Shown: positions 8,595 through 18,471 of the stretch, piece by piece
Position numbering within the stretch: the first letter of the stretch is position 1
Layout of the letters: the number at the start of each line of letters is the position of its first letter
NCBI GenBank assembly: GCA_019058365.1
Contig: JAHPZE010000031.1
Coordinates: forward strand, 1 to 48,801
DNA length: 48,801 nt
From: Promethearchaeota archaeon
GTDB taxonomy: Archaea > Asgardarchaeota > Lokiarchaeia > Sigyniarchaeales > SOKP01
Reading direction: 5' to 3'
Position numbers and translations under genes: made by a program
The notes under the pieces: generated by a model
Seen by the model: only the letters and a program-made list of their open reading frames with translations
The model's database searches: none
What the model was told of the DNA's origin: nothing

Positions 8595-9455
8595 TTATTT
8601 ATGTTTAATAAAGGTTCCATTTTGATATTCTTCGAAAGCTATACTCAATTCTTCATTCGTGTTCATCACAATTGGTCCACGCCACGCTACAGGTTCTTTT
8701 ATTGGTTTACCAGATATTAATAAAAAACGAACTCCATCTTCAAGTGTACTTATATTTACTGTATCTCCATCTCTGTAGATTACTAGGGTTTCTTTCCCGA
8801 CTAGTTCTTCTTTCTTATCATCGAAATATCCCTCTCCTTCAATTGTATAAGCGAAAACATTATATCCCTCATTTATCGGATGATTAAATTCCGTATGTGG
8901 AATTAGTGTAACATCTAGATATTCAGGATCAGTAATTATATCTTCCATGGGACCTTTAACTCCATTTAATTCACCTGAAACTATTTTAACTTTAACTTTA
9001 TTTTCATTCAATGAAACCTCTGGAATTTGAGAACTTTTAACATCTCGATACTTGGGATCCATCATTTTATGAGAGGCTGGTAGATTAGCCCAAAGTTGGA
9101 ATCCCCAAAGCAATGAATCATTTTTACCCTTTTTTGGCATTTCTTGATGTATGATACCAGATCCAGCCGTCATCCACTGAACATCCCCAGCTTCGATAAC
9201 TCCACCATTCCCTAAACTGTCACCGTGTTCTATTTTGCCATATAACATATATGTAATAGTTTCTATACCACGATGAGGATGCCAAGGAAATCCTGCTATA
9301 TAATCTCTAGGATCATCTGAATGAAAATCATCAAGGAGTAGAAATGGATCAAGCAACTCGTCAGCATAACCAAATGCGCGTTTTAATCGAACACCAGCAC
9401 CTTCTAAGGTTTGCCTACTTTTTAAAGTTACTTTAATTTTTCTAATTTTGTCCAT
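8595..9455 (-). CDS. Pirin-family cupin protein
   Basis: Bicupin of the pirin family, 286 aa from the ATG at 9455. A longer in-frame reading to 9518 adds 21 residues with no SD and no family match, so I prefer the internal Met that begins MDKIRKIKV. The metal ligands are clear: PWHPHRG gives H59 and H61, and GIIHQE gives H103 and E105, matching pirin's His-His-His-Glu iron site. Family members act as quercetinase-like dioxygenases or redox-sensing regulators; which applies here cannot be read. It stands alone between a small basic protein and a membrane protein gene. Confidence 0.85.
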   Translation of the reverse strand: MDKIRKIKVTLKSRQTLEGAGVRLKRAFGYADELLDPFLLLDDFHSDDPRDYIAGFPWHPHRGIETITYMLYGKIEHGDSLGNGGVIEAGDVQWMTAGSGIIHQEMPKKGKNDSLLWGFQLWANLPASHKMMDPKYRDVKSSQIPEVSLNENKVKVKIVSGELNGVKGPMEDIITDPEYLDVTLIPHTEFNHPINEGYNVFAYTIEGEGYFDDKKEELVGKETLVIYRDGDTVNISTLEDGVRFLLISGKPIKEPVAWRGPIVMNTNEELSIAFEEYQNGTFIKHK

Positions 9456-9670
9456 AGTTTTTTCAACTCTAATAATAAAATATATCTTTCCCTTATAAAA
9501 ATTAAAGGATTTGCTCATACAATAAATAATTCGTAACTCATTCTTTAATCAAAAAAAAGTTATCGTTGAAACTTGTATATTATCCCTTATTTTCTTTTAA
9601 ATATTCAAAAATAGATCTATCTGAGTAGAATAAAGATTTTGGAATAGGCAGTATTAAATATAATAATCAA

Positions 9671-10579
9671 TTAATTAATTGTTTCAAAAGAGATCTTTAC
9701 ATGATCTTTAATCCCAAACCTATTTGCCCATTTTCTTATGTATTTGATTCGACTTTCTTTTATAAGATCTAAAATAATCAACATGGGAATCGATGCAAGA
9801 GCGATAAGAAACACTAATGGAATAAGTATAAGTATATTGATAATTGCAACAATTGTATTAAAAGCTCCAGAGAGATTTGAAATTAGGGCAATAAGAAAGG
9901 GGAAAAATATTAGAAGATAGGAAATAATAACTGAAATACCTGCATAACCTTTTAGCAAATCCATATACCAGTCTCCTACAGCTCTCCCCATAATAGGTTG
10001 TTCTAACTGTTTTTCCATAACTTTTTTTTGGTTTGAATAGACGAGACCACCATCTAATACAAACCAGACGGGTGAAAATATAGCAAAAGAGGCTCCAACC
10101 GATATTGATAACATAACAAGAAAGGTAATGAGGAAATTCATTAATTCTAGCCAATCTTCACTAACACCTGGTAGTGGAAGGGGAATTTCACTTTTAAAAG
10201 GCTCTTTTGATGCAAATATCAATGAAAAATTTATTGCCATTAACGCGGGGAAAATTGCCCTAGAAAAAACTTTAAATTTTTCTGATTTAGGATTATCTTG
10301 AATTCCATAAATCATATTTCTTCCAAAAATTTTTTTTTGAACAAGAAGGTAAAGAGGTGCTAAAAGGTATCCGAATAAGACTCCACCAATTATCCCTCCG
10401 AGAGTCCAAAAACCTACAAATATAAGAAATCCTTCAATAAATCCCCTTCCAGGAATATATAGTGTTAAATCTTGACTTGCTGTGTTAGGGAATAATGCTA
10501 AAATTAAAAACATGATAACTATTACGATAACATAAATCAAGAAATTCCTCAAAGCCTTTTTATATTTTGTTATCGCCAT
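9671..10579 (-). CDS. Multi-pass membrane protein, unknown
   Basis: 302 aa with about six hydrophobic segments (near residues 11-30, 48-78, 108-125, 145-175, 212-235 and 240-270) and no transporter or enzyme motif that I recognise. Glycine-rich second helix (GGIIGGVLFGYLLAP). It ends in a basic cytosolic-type tail. A remnant of a GMP-synthase C-terminus lies just upstream on the opposite strand. Confidence 0.65.
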   Translation of the reverse strand: MAITKYKKALRNFLIYVIVIVIMFLILALFPNTASQDLTLYIPGRGFIEGFLIFVGFWTLGGIIGGVLFGYLLAPLYLLVQKKIFGRNMIYGIQDNPKSEKFKVFSRAIFPALMAINFSLIFASKEPFKSEIPLPLPGVSEDWLELMNFLITFLVMLSISVGASFAIFSPVWFVLDGGLVYSNQKKVMEKQLEQPIMGRAVGDWYMDLLKGYAGISVIISYLLIFFPFLIALISNLSGAFNTIVAIINILILIPLVFLIALASIPMLIILDLIKESRIKYIRKWANRFGIKDHVKISFETIN

Positions 10580-10643
10580 TATAATTCAGATTTTTTACAA
10601 TTTTATAAAAAGAAAAGTAGAAAGTGAAATATATAAATTTTTC

Positions 10644-10796
10644 GAAATTGAAGCATTTTATTCTAAAAATTCAGTGACTAATTTACCCTTAGAATTATTA
10701 TACAAGATAAGAGAGGATTTACTAAGAATATCAGAAACAAAATATGTTTATTTTGATATTACTCCAAAACCTCCGACAATTATAGAATATATATGA
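10644..10796 (+). pseudogene. Remnant of GMP synthase (GuaA/GuaAb) C-terminus
   Basis: An open frame ending in TGA at 10794-10796 encodes about 50 residues closely resembling the dimerisation tail of GMP synthase: NLPLELLYKIRED corresponds to the family's LPYELLEKISNRI, and VYFDITPKPPTIIEYI to VVYDITSKPPGTIEWE. There is no ATG, the only in-frame GTG (10674) is internal, and nothing upstream resembles the rest of the enzyme. So it is a decayed 3' end left by deletion or rearrangement. It occupies the otherwise empty gap between the membrane protein and GH20 genes. Homology is judged from remembered family consensus. Confidence 0.6.
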
Positions 10797-10816
10797 ATAA
10801 ATTTAATATAGCTAAT

Positions 10817-12436
10817 TTATATTCCTCCTCTTTGTTCTTTAAATAATGTAAACACTTTAAATAGTCTTTTAAAAACATTAGTTTTAATATCTCGAGAATT
10901 TGCATAATTTATACCAATAATATCGAATCTTTTTAGAAATTTGTTTAAGCGTTCTTGAAACGAGTTGAAATTTTTTTTGATTTTTGGTGTCCATCCAATC
11001 TCTGCAAAAGCGATCAAGCGTGGAAAAGTCTGCCATTCCAAACGTTTAATATTTGGTATATATTCAGACCATAAAGGTGCCTCTAAACCTAAAATTTGTT
11101 TATGATACATTTTCTCTAAATCTTTTGGAATTGGTTCAAATTTATATGCTAGTTTAAGTGGAGTAAATGTATAAGAATGGTCAAGATAAGTATATTTAAA
11201 ATTTGACATTATCAGTTCTCCACTTTTCTTCAAATACTCAAGAATATCCTTCTTCCCTCTAAGCCAATATTGGCAAATAGGTTTTTCCTCCAAATTCTTC
11301 TTTAAAGCATCATTCCATAATATAATTTTTTGCTCATGTTTACTTAAAAATCCTAATACCCTATTAGTAAAATATGTTTGAAGTTCTTTTTCACTTTCTA
11401 AACCTTCCTTTTTTATTCTTAATTGGCAATCTGGACATTCTCTCCATCTAACTTTAAGAACTTCATCACCTCCTATATGTACAATATTAGAGGGAAATAG
11501 ATCTATAATTTCTTTTAAAAGATTTTGAATAAATTCAAAAACCTCCTCCTTTCCTACACATAATACGTCCTTATGAATTCCCCAATGTGTAGAGACTCTA
11601 AAGGGGTATCCTTTACAACTTAAATTGGGAAAAGATGCTAAAACTGCCCTGGTGTGCCCAGGTAAGTCAATTTCGGGAATTATTTGAATAAATCGATCTT
11701 TGGCATAATTTATAATTTCTTTTATATCCTCTTGAGTATAATATCCTGAGTGAGGAATTCCATCCCGTTTTTTACTAAAAAAGCCACCAACTTGTGTTTC
11801 TTCCCTCTTAGAGCCGATTTCAATGAGTTTAGGATATTTCATTATTTCAATTCTCCACCCCTGATCATCTGTTAAGTGCCAATGAAATTTATTTAGTTTT
11901 AATAAAGCCATTAAATCAAGCATTTTTTTCACAATTTCTTTACCATGAAAGTGTCGAGCTTCATCAAGCATATATCCACGCCAAGAAAATCGTGGAAAAT
12001 CTTGCGATTTCAAACATGGAATCCGCCATTCTATACCTTCAACTCTAACATCATTCTCTATTTCGGGAGGAAGAAGCTGTCGTAGAGTTTGAATGCCATA
12101 AAAAATACCAGCTGGGTAAGGTGCGGTAATATTAATATCTTTAGAACTTACTTCTATACTATAACCTTCGAATCCTAATTTGTCTTTACGATCATTCAAT
12201 TTTAGATTTACTGTTGTACCATTAGTATTTTTTTCTTTTATGCTTTTTACAGCTAAATTAAAACCTGTAGCAGAGATAAGATGATTCTTTAAATAATTGC
12301 TCAGTTTGAATATTTCTTGATCCGAAAATATTATTGTTTCTTCCGTTAATATGAACTCTCCTGAAGAAAGATTTAACAATACAGGTTCAGGGATAATGTT
12401 AATATTTTGAATAATACTCACTCTCTTGATGAACAT
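10817..12436 (-). CDS. GH20 beta-N-acetylhexosaminidase
   Basis: 539 aa. Cleaves terminal beta-linked GlcNAc or GalNAc by substrate-assisted catalysis. N-terminal GH20b-type domain (about 15-140), then the TIM barrel beginning FSWRGYMLDEARHFHG (150-165). The signature HIGGDE places the catalytic Asp-Glu pair at D324/E325. Also present are HWHLTDDQGWR (185-195) and LPGHTRA (258-264). No signal peptide is evident, so it probably acts inside the cell on imported oligosaccharides. A C-terminal basic tail of about 40 residues follows the barrel. It is divergent from the GH5 gene at 12525. Confidence 0.93.
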   Translation of the reverse strand: MFIKRVSIIQNINIIPEPVLLNLSSGEFILTEETIIFSDQEIFKLSNYLKNHLISATGFNLAVKSIKEKNTNGTTVNLKLNDRKDKLGFEGYSIEVSSKDINITAPYPAGIFYGIQTLRQLLPPEIENDVRVEGIEWRIPCLKSQDFPRFSWRGYMLDEARHFHGKEIVKKMLDLMALLKLNKFHWHLTDDQGWRIEIMKYPKLIEIGSKREETQVGGFFSKKRDGIPHSGYYTQEDIKEIINYAKDRFIQIIPEIDLPGHTRAVLASFPNLSCKGYPFRVSTHWGIHKDVLCVGKEEVFEFIQNLLKEIIDLFPSNIVHIGGDEVLKVRWRECPDCQLRIKKEGLESEKELQTYFTNRVLGFLSKHEQKIILWNDALKKNLEEKPICQYWLRGKKDILEYLKKSGELIMSNFKYTYLDHSYTFTPLKLAYKFEPIPKDLEKMYHKQILGLEAPLWSEYIPNIKRLEWQTFPRLIAFAEIGWTPKIKKNFNSFQERLNKFLKRFDIIGINYANSRDIKTNVFKRLFKVFTLFKEQRGGI

Positions 12437-12524
12437 TAAATGCTTTAAAATTAAGAAATAAAAATGTTTATTAAAATTAATTAGAATAAGAAACTCAGAA
12501 TAAAAGTACTTTTATGTGAATATA

Positions 12525-14450
12525 ATGAAACTAAAAATACAAAATGAAAAATTTATTGACGATAAAGGCCGAACAGTATTATTGAGGGGTGTGAATCTGG
12601 GTGGAAGCTCAAAAGTCCCTTTTACTCCTAATGGAGCAACCTATATAAAAACGGATTTTAGTGATCATAAGAATGTTTCCTTTGTTGGTCGACCATTTCC
12701 GATAAAAGAAGCAGATGAACATTTTTCACGATTAAAGCACTGGGGTTTTAATTGTCTCAGGTTCTTAGTAACTTGGGAAGCAATTGAGCACAGCGGACCA
12801 AAAGAATATGATAAAGAATATTTAGATTATCTCGAGGAGATCTTAAAGATTGCTGAAAGTTATAAATTTTATACGTTCATAAATCCTCATCAAGATGTCT
12901 GGAGTAGAATGACTGGCGGGGATGGTGCACCTGGTTGGACTTTTGAAAAAGTTGGTTTAGACTTTACGAAATTTGATGAAGCAGAAGCAGCTTTAGTAAT
13001 GCAATATAGATATAATCCTAAAGTTCCAAAATCATATCCTCATCTACATTGGATATCAAACTCTTTAAGGTTTACTAATGGAACAATGTGGACTTTATTT
13101 TTTGGGGGAAGAGATTTCGCTCCCTCTTGCAAAATTGATGGAATTAATGCTCAAGAATATCTACAGAATCATTTTCTTGATGCAACAAAACAAGTGGCAT
13201 TAAGATTAACAGGAAATCCCTATATTATTGGATTCAATTCTATAAATGAACCTTACGAAGGGTGGATAGGAGAATTAGTCGATGGAAGTGATATCGAAGG
13301 TTTTTCAGAAGCTTTGGGATATGCTTTTACACCAATAGATGCGATGCTTACAGGATCTGGATATCCTAGAACAGTTCCATATAGAGAAATAAAAAGATTC
13401 GGTATAAAAAAAACAGGAGAAGATACAATGAATAAAAAGGGAATTTCATGTTGGTTAGAAGGACATGAAGATATTTGGAAAAAAGAAGGAGTGTGGGGTA
13501 TAAACAATGAAGGTGAACCAATTATTCTGAAAAATGACTATTTTAAGAATAAGGATGGAAAGAGTGTGAACTTTTTTCATGAATATTTAGCACCATTTTT
13601 CACTAATTATACAAAAATAATTAGAGATGTAATTCCCGATAGTATTCTCTTTTTTGAAGGTCCTGCGGAAAAATTGAAGACATCTGAGAAAATAGAATTT
13701 ACAGTACCAACGAATGTTGTGAATGCAGGACATTGGTATGATGATGCTACTTTAGGTACAAGAAGACCTATGATAAAAATTAACTTTAACACTTATACTA
13801 ATAAACCTGTTATAGGAAAAAAGAATGTTAAAAAAATGTTCATAAACCAATTAAGAATTATTAAGAATATCTCGAGTAAGATTCATGGGGGTATTCCCAC
13901 CTTAATTGGAGAATTTGGATTGATTTTTAATCTTAATGATGGAGAAGCGTATCAAAAATTCGAGACTGAACCGGAAATTGCTTGGAAAAGTCATATAAAA
14001 TTGCTTACTATGTACTATGATGCCCTAGATGCCAACCTACTCCATTCAACTCAATGGAATTATACTGCTGATAACACTAACCAATGGGGTGATCAATGGA
14101 ATCTTGAAGATCTTTCGATTTATAGTAAAGACCAACAATTAAATCCTTACGATATTAATAGTGGCGGAAGAGCAATTGAAGGATTTTGTCGTCCACATTT
14201 TATTCATTGCTCTGGTATACCATTAAAAATGGAGTTTATTTATAAAGAAAAAACTTTTTATTTCGAATTTGATGCTGATTCTTCAATAAGAGCGCCCACA
14301 ATTATTTATGTACCAAATATTCAATATCCAAAGGGGTATGAGATCAAAATTTCTGAGGGAGACATTGCCAAAAAAGATTCTGAACAACTTGTCTTTATAA
14401 GAACTAATAAAGATGGTGTTCATATTATTAAGATTACTAAAACTCTCTAA
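12525..14450 (+). CDS. GH5 glycosidase (glucosylceramidase/steryl-glucosidase-like), copy 1
   Basis: 641 aa from the ATG at 12525; an in-frame GTG at 12516 would add 3 residues. Retaining (alpha/beta)8 glycosidase: NEP at 244-246 gives acid/base E245 and LIGEFG gives nucleophile E466 (numbered from the GTG). The LLRGVNLGGSSK start and the HQDVWSR/GGDGAP segment recall the eukaryote-type GH5 branch that acts on glucosylceramide and steryl glucosides. A beta-sandwich-like domain follows (about 560-644). No signal peptide. Closely related to the gene at 21346-23268. Glycolipid substrate is inference. Confidence 0.85.
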   Translation: MKLKIQNEKFIDDKGRTVLLRGVNLGGSSKVPFTPNGATYIKTDFSDHKNVSFVGRPFPIKEADEHFSRLKHWGFNCLRFLVTWEAIEHSGPKEYDKEYLDYLEEILKIAESYKFYTFINPHQDVWSRMTGGDGAPGWTFEKVGLDFTKFDEAEAALVMQYRYNPKVPKSYPHLHWISNSLRFTNGTMWTLFFGGRDFAPSCKIDGINAQEYLQNHFLDATKQVALRLTGNPYIIGFNSINEPYEGWIGELVDGSDIEGFSEALGYAFTPIDAMLTGSGYPRTVPYREIKRFGIKKTGEDTMNKKGISCWLEGHEDIWKKEGVWGINNEGEPIILKNDYFKNKDGKSVNFFHEYLAPFFTNYTKIIRDVIPDSILFFEGPAEKLKTSEKIEFTVPTNVVNAGHWYDDATLGTRRPMIKINFNTYTNKPVIGKKNVKKMFINQLRIIKNISSKIHGGIPTLIGEFGLIFNLNDGEAYQKFETEPEIAWKSHIKLLTMYYDALDANLLHSTQWNYTADNTNQWGDQWNLEDLSIYSKDQQLNPYDINSGGRAIEGFCRPHFIHCSGIPLKMEFIYKEKTFYFEFDADSSIRAPTIIYVPNIQYPKGYEIKISEGDIAKKDSEQLVFIRTNKDGVHIIKITKTL

Positions 14451-14584
14451 AATCCTTTTTTTAATTTGAATTGTATATAAATTTAAATAAAAAGCATAAA
14501 TAATTCAAGATATCATATAATTATATTATAAAATTTGAAAAAAACTCATTAATTTTGGAACAAAATCTTTAAAGAAGGAATCAA

Positions 14585-15622
14585 ATGATTGGAAAGGTCG
14601 TTACTTTTGGAGAAATAATGTTAAGACTTTCACCACCTAATTTTAAACGTTTTATCCAAACTCGTTCTTTTGACTTAATATATGGTGGTGGAGAAGCTAA
14701 TGTTGCTGTTTCATTAGCTAATTATGGAATTCCTGTAGATTATATAACGAAATTACCAAATAATGAAATCGGTGAAGCTTGTATTCAATTTCTAAGACAG
14801 TTCGGTGTAAATACAAATAATATTGTCAGAGGAGGAGATAGAATAGGAATATACTTTCTCGAGATGGGATCCTCTATTCGACCAAGTAAGGTTATTTATG
14901 ATAGAGCACATTCAGCTATATCTGAAGCTAATCCTATCGATTTTGATTGGAATAAAGTTTTTGATGGTGCATCCTGGTTTCATTGGACAGGGATTACACC
15001 CGCAATTTCACAGAATTTAGCAAATATTTGTCTTGAAGCTGTGAGAATCGCAAAAAAAAAAACCATTACAATATCTTGCGATTTAAATTATCGTAGCCAA
15101 TTATGGAAATATGGAAAAAAACCAAATGAAGTTATACCTGACTTACTAAAATACTCCGATATTGCAATTGGGAATGAAGAAGATGCTGAAAAAGTTCTGG
15201 ATATTAAAGCTCCCAATACAGATATAACTTCAGGAAAACTTGAAGCTGAGAATTATAGATATGTAGTAGAAGAAATAGTTAGACAATACCCTAACCTAAA
15301 AAAGGTAGCAATTACTCTAAGAGGATCACTTTCTGCGAGCCATAATACATGGTCAGCAATTCTTTATGATGGAACTAATTTATATATTGGTCCTCAATAT
15401 GAAATAACCCCTATCGTAGATAGAGTAGGTAGCGGGGATTCTTTTATGGGAGGATTAATCTATGGACTACTCACATATAAAGATAATCTCCAAATTGCAC
15501 TCAATTTTGCTGTAGCTGCCTCCTGTTTAAAGCACACAATATTGGGAGATTTTAATTTAGTTTCTATTGATGAGGTTGTAAAATTAATGGGCGGTGATGC
15601 ATCTGGCCGCGTTTCAAGATAA
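14585..15622 (+). CDS. kdgK: 2-keto-3-deoxygluconate kinase (PfkB family)
   Basis: 345 aa ribokinase/PfkB-family sugar kinase. N-terminal substrate motif GGGEANVAVSLANYG; C-terminal ATP/anion-hole motif DRVGSGDSFMGG with the catalytic Asp. The ending GGDASGRVSR is typical of KDG kinases. The expected reaction is KDG to KDPG at the entry of the (semi-phosphorylative) Entner-Doudoroff route for sugar acids. An AAGAAGGAA leader precedes the ATG. It is followed after a short gap by the keto-acid cleavage enzyme gene, likely one operon. A related sugar-acid substrate cannot be excluded. Confidence 0.85.
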   Translation: MIGKVVTFGEIMLRLSPPNFKRFIQTRSFDLIYGGGEANVAVSLANYGIPVDYITKLPNNEIGEACIQFLRQFGVNTNNIVRGGDRIGIYFLEMGSSIRPSKVIYDRAHSAISEANPIDFDWNKVFDGASWFHWTGITPAISQNLANICLEAVRIAKKKTITISCDLNYRSQLWKYGKKPNEVIPDLLKYSDIAIGNEEDAEKVLDIKAPNTDITSGKLEAENYRYVVEEIVRQYPNLKKVAITLRGSLSASHNTWSAILYDGTNLYIGPQYEITPIVDRVGSGDSFMGGLIYGLLTYKDNLQIALNFAVAASCLKHTILGDFNLVSIDEVVKLMGGDASGRVSR

Positions 15623-15647
15623 TTAATTTAAGAGGTTGATAATAATA

Positions 15648-16454
15648 ATGGAAAAAAATACAAAAATTATAATAACTGCTACAACGGCTAATTCTTGGAT
15701 TTATCCTGAAGTTAAAAATTGGGCTCAAACAACTGAAGCATTAATTGAAGATATTGTACAATGTTATGAAGCTGGTGCTGCGGTTGCTCATGTTCATCTG
15801 CCTCGGGGAGAAGAAGTTGAAATTGTTAAACGAATAAGAGAAAGGTGTGATGTTATTATACAAGCAGGGATGTCAAGTGAATCAATCCCTAAAAGAAAAG
15901 GTGATTTTGATGCCAAACCAGATATGATGTCAGTTATATTAAATCACCATTCAGAACATTTTGCTGAAATTACTGTTGATGTATTGCATCCACTTACAGA
16001 ACTTGAAGAATATTGTATAAAATGTAAAGAAGCGAATATCAGACCAGAATGGGAAGTTTGGCAACATGGTTCATATTGGAACTTAAATTATTTAATAGAA
16101 AAAGGATTGTTGGACTGGGCTAAACCACATATCTTGACTTTATTTTTTGATTGGCCCGGTGGAACATGGAGTCCTGCTAATTATGAAGAATACATGCATA
16201 GGAGAAGATACTTACCTCCTAATAGCGTTCATACAGTTAGTGTAATGGGTGAGGAACAAATGAGTCTCTTGGTTTTTGTCCTTACACACGGTGGAAACAT
16301 TCGAGTGGGAACTGAAGATTGTCCATTTATTAAAAAAGGAGTAGTAGCAAAAAATAACGCTGAAATTGTTAAAAATTATGTGAGTATCTGTAAGCATGTA
16401 AATCGAGAAGTAGCTGATCCATCTGAAGCAAGAAAAATGTTAGGAATAGAATAA
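15648..16454 (+). CDS. Beta-keto acid cleavage enzyme family (BKACE, DUF849)
   Basis: TIM-barrel zinc enzyme, 268 aa from the ATG at 15648. The family condenses a beta-keto acid with acetyl-CoA, giving acetoacetate plus a new CoA ester. Zn ligands: AHVHLP (the His-x-His pair) and Glu in RVGTED. The leader reads GAGG, then TTGATAATAATAATG: a TTG at 15636 and ATA codons at 15642/15645 are alternative starts, and ATA at 15642 has the more usual spacing. Next to KDG kinase, so it probably handles a keto acid from sugar breakdown; the exact substrate is unknown. Confidence 0.85.
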   Translation: MEKNTKIIITATTANSWIYPEVKNWAQTTEALIEDIVQCYEAGAAVAHVHLPRGEEVEIVKRIRERCDVIIQAGMSSESIPKRKGDFDAKPDMMSVILNHHSEHFAEITVDVLHPLTELEEYCIKCKEANIRPEWEVWQHGSYWNLNYLIEKGLLDWAKPHILTLFFDWPGGTWSPANYEEYMHRRRYLPPNSVHTVSVMGEEQMSLLVFVLTHGGNIRVGTEDCPFIKKGVVAKNNAEIVKNYVSICKHVNREVADPSEARKMLGIE

Positions 16455-16542
16455 AAAAGTTGTAATTCTCCCTCTATTTTAAAAATTTAGATTTAAATTA
16501 TGATACGTGAACTAATATCGATTTCTAGAAAAGTTCAATAGC

Positions 16543-16552
16543 TTTATATATA
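16543..16552 (+). promoter_or_regulatory. Candidate TATA box upstream of DMT-PIG-L genes
   Basis: TTTATATATA about 73 nt before the TTG start at 16625, matching the archaeal TATA consensus. It would drive the DMT, PIG-L and perhaps later genes of module copy 1. Confidence 0.45.
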
Positions 16553-16624
16553 TTTAATACAAATGTTTTATCATCATAATTTCTTCTTATGTTAAACAAA
16601 AGCTAAAAGAAGTATTGAGAAAAA

Positions 16625-17515
16625 TTGAATGGTTCTTTTTATTTAATAGGTGTTTTTCTAGCTATATTATCTGGAAGTATAAATAATGTAGGTTTAGTAT
16701 TACAAAAAAAGGTAGTTAATGAAGTACCCCCTGAAGCAAAATTTTTTAGGAGTTTAGTGAAAAATCCTATTTGGATAACAGGAATATTAATGGAGGTAGC
16801 AATAGGTTCAGTTTTTTTTATGATTGCTCAAATTTACATCGGTCCTGCGTTAATACCTGGTTTGATGGCATTCGGTTTAATTTTTCTCGCTATTGGATCT
16901 GTTAAAATTGTAGGTGAAACATTAAAAAAAGAAGAAATTATTGGAATAATTTTAATGATCACAGCAATCTTTTCATTAGGTCTTTCTGAATTGAGTGTAG
17001 ATATCACTGGTATAAATATATTAGCGCTTAATCTTGTGCTTAACATGACTATTTTTACGATTGTTTTATTTTTAGGTACATTCATATGTGAGATTTTGCA
17101 AAGAAAAATTGAAAAATTAAAAGGAATTTTATTAGCAATATCATCAGGATTCCAATTTTCTCTAACTAATTTTTGGATTGCACCATTAATGGCAGTTATC
17201 GCCCATGTTTTTGGAGGAAATGCTACTTTAGGCGAATTATTCTTATTTATAGCATGTGCAATAATTTTAATAGCAGCAAGTATCATAGGGACTATGAAAA
17301 TCCAGCAATCATTCCAAGTAGCTAATGCTAGTCGAATGATTCCCATTCAACAAGTACCTATACAAATAACACCAATAATAGTATACTTTTTTGTTTTCAC
17401 ATTGATGCCTCCAACAATCCTACCGATAATATATGTAATTATTGGTGTTTCTTTAATCCTATTAAGTTCGTTTCTGTTGGCAAAAAGACAAGCCCAATTA
17501 GAAGTTATAAAGTAA
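16625..17515 (+). CDS. DMT-superfamily (NIPA/EamA-like) membrane transporter, copy 1
   Basis: 296 aa with 9-10 hydrophobic helices. The start NNVGLVLQKKVVNEVP and the Ala/Gly/Pro-rich second half resemble NIPA-like and EamA-like drug/metabolite transporters. The TTG start is supported by alignment with the paralogue at 29009-29899, which begins with ATG at almost the same place. PIG-L copy 1 follows with an 11-nt gap and its SD (AAGGTTGG) overlapping this stop, so the two are translationally linked. Substrate unknown; context suggests a sugar derivative or an ion. Confidence 0.8.
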   Translation: MNGSFYLIGVFLAILSGSINNVGLVLQKKVVNEVPPEAKFFRSLVKNPIWITGILMEVAIGSVFFMIAQIYIGPALIPGLMAFGLIFLAIGSVKIVGETLKKEEIIGIILMITAIFSLGLSELSVDITGINILALNLVLNMTIFTIVLFLGTFICEILQRKIEKLKGILLAISSGFQFSLTNFWIAPLMAVIAHVFGGNATLGELFLFIACAIILIAASIIGTMKIQQSFQVANASRMIPIQQVPIQITPIIVYFFVFTLMPPTILPIIYVIIGVSLILLSSFLLAKRQAQLEVIK

Positions 17516-17525
17516 GGTTGGAAAA

Positions 17526-18344
17526 ATGATAAAAATCTTATTTTTTCAACCACATCCGGACGATTTAGAGTTAAATTGTGGTCATCTCATTCATTATCTT
17601 GCAACAAAAAGTAAAGAGAAGTATCTTATTAAGATTGCCTCTACTACAAAAGGTGAATATGGCCTTCCTGGTGCTCAATATGATAAATTTAAAGGTGATT
17701 TTCTTGCAAAAGTTAGAACTCGAGAATTATACAATGCTTTAAGCATTCATGGAATACCTCCAGAAAATGTTCACTTTTTTGGGTGTGTTGATGGTTTAGT
17801 AGAATTTAATAAAGAATTTGTAAATAAGATTGCAGAGTATTTAAATACTGAAAAGCCTGATATAATTTTCGCACCAGAAGCAATTTACACCTCTTATTAC
17901 CATAAAGATCATGTTAATACGGGTAAAGCTATATATTACTGTATTCATAATAACTTAATTGACTTTACTCCAATACTTTATTTTTACTCGACGCTAAGTC
18001 CTAATTATTTCTTCGGGTTTGCAAAGGAAGAATTTTCTTTAATCGATCAATTACTTGCTTGTCATAAAACTCAATTTTGGTTGATAAATTATGTAACATT
18101 GACATATAAACCAAAAACGATACTAGCAGGAAGGAAGTTAAAAGGTTGGAAATATGCTGAGAAATACAGAAGAATATATTTTCATAAAGAAAATAAAAGT
18201 AAGAATAATCCGTCTTTAATTGTTAAAATGCTAAGCCATTGGTTTTCAAGCATGCCCTTTTTTAAAGCTAAATACCCACAAGATGTATTAGAAGAGCTTA
18301 AAAAAAAAAAGAAAAATCTGAATATTCAAGGAGAATATGAATAA
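17526..18344 (+). CDS. PIG-L/LmbE-family deacetylase, copy 1
   Basis: 272 aa zinc N-deacetylase family (GlcNAc-PI de-N-acetylase, MshB, chitobiose deacetylase). Motif HPDD at 10-13 (His, catalytic Asp, Asp) and the third zinc ligand region YYHKDH (H126, H129) are intact. The family removes acetyl from GlcNAc-type substrates. The C-terminal tail is lysine-rich. Directly downstream of and coupled to the DMT gene; the same pair occurs at 28197-29899. A role in deacetylating amino sugars released by GH20/GH5 activity is inference. Confidence 0.85.
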   Translation: MIKILFFQPHPDDLELNCGHLIHYLATKSKEKYLIKIASTTKGEYGLPGAQYDKFKGDFLAKVRTRELYNALSIHGIPPENVHFFGCVDGLVEFNKEFVNKIAEYLNTEKPDIIFAPEAIYTSYYHKDHVNTGKAIYYCIHNNLIDFTPILYFYSTLSPNYFFGFAKEEFSLIDQLLACHKTQFWLINYVTLTYKPKTILAGRKLKGWKYAEKYRRIYFHKENKSKNNPSLIVKMLSHWFSSMPFFKAKYPQDVLEELKKKKKNLNIQGEYE

Positions 18345-18471
18345 TGCTTTTAGTGTAAAATATGTATAATAAAACTATATAAAGAACAAAAACAAAATAA
18401 TCTCAATATATAATAAAGAATTAATTAAAAAATTTGAAATTATAATTACTAAAAGAATCGAGGTGTATTTT

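Noticed and set aside
9580..9671. Short coding-like peptide (LPIPKSLFYSDRSIFEYLKENKG) after the membrane-protein stop on the minus strand
   Set aside because: Only about 28 residues after a stop, no start codon and no recognisable family; may be chance or a frameshifted tail.
9858..10154. 98-aa open frame on the minus strand
   Set aside because: Alternate frame within the membrane-protein gene.
16834..17346. 170-aa open frame on the minus strand
   Set aside because: Exactly opposite the DMT transporter gene, which has a paralogue and a coupled neighbour; composition is the mirror of a hydrophobic protein.
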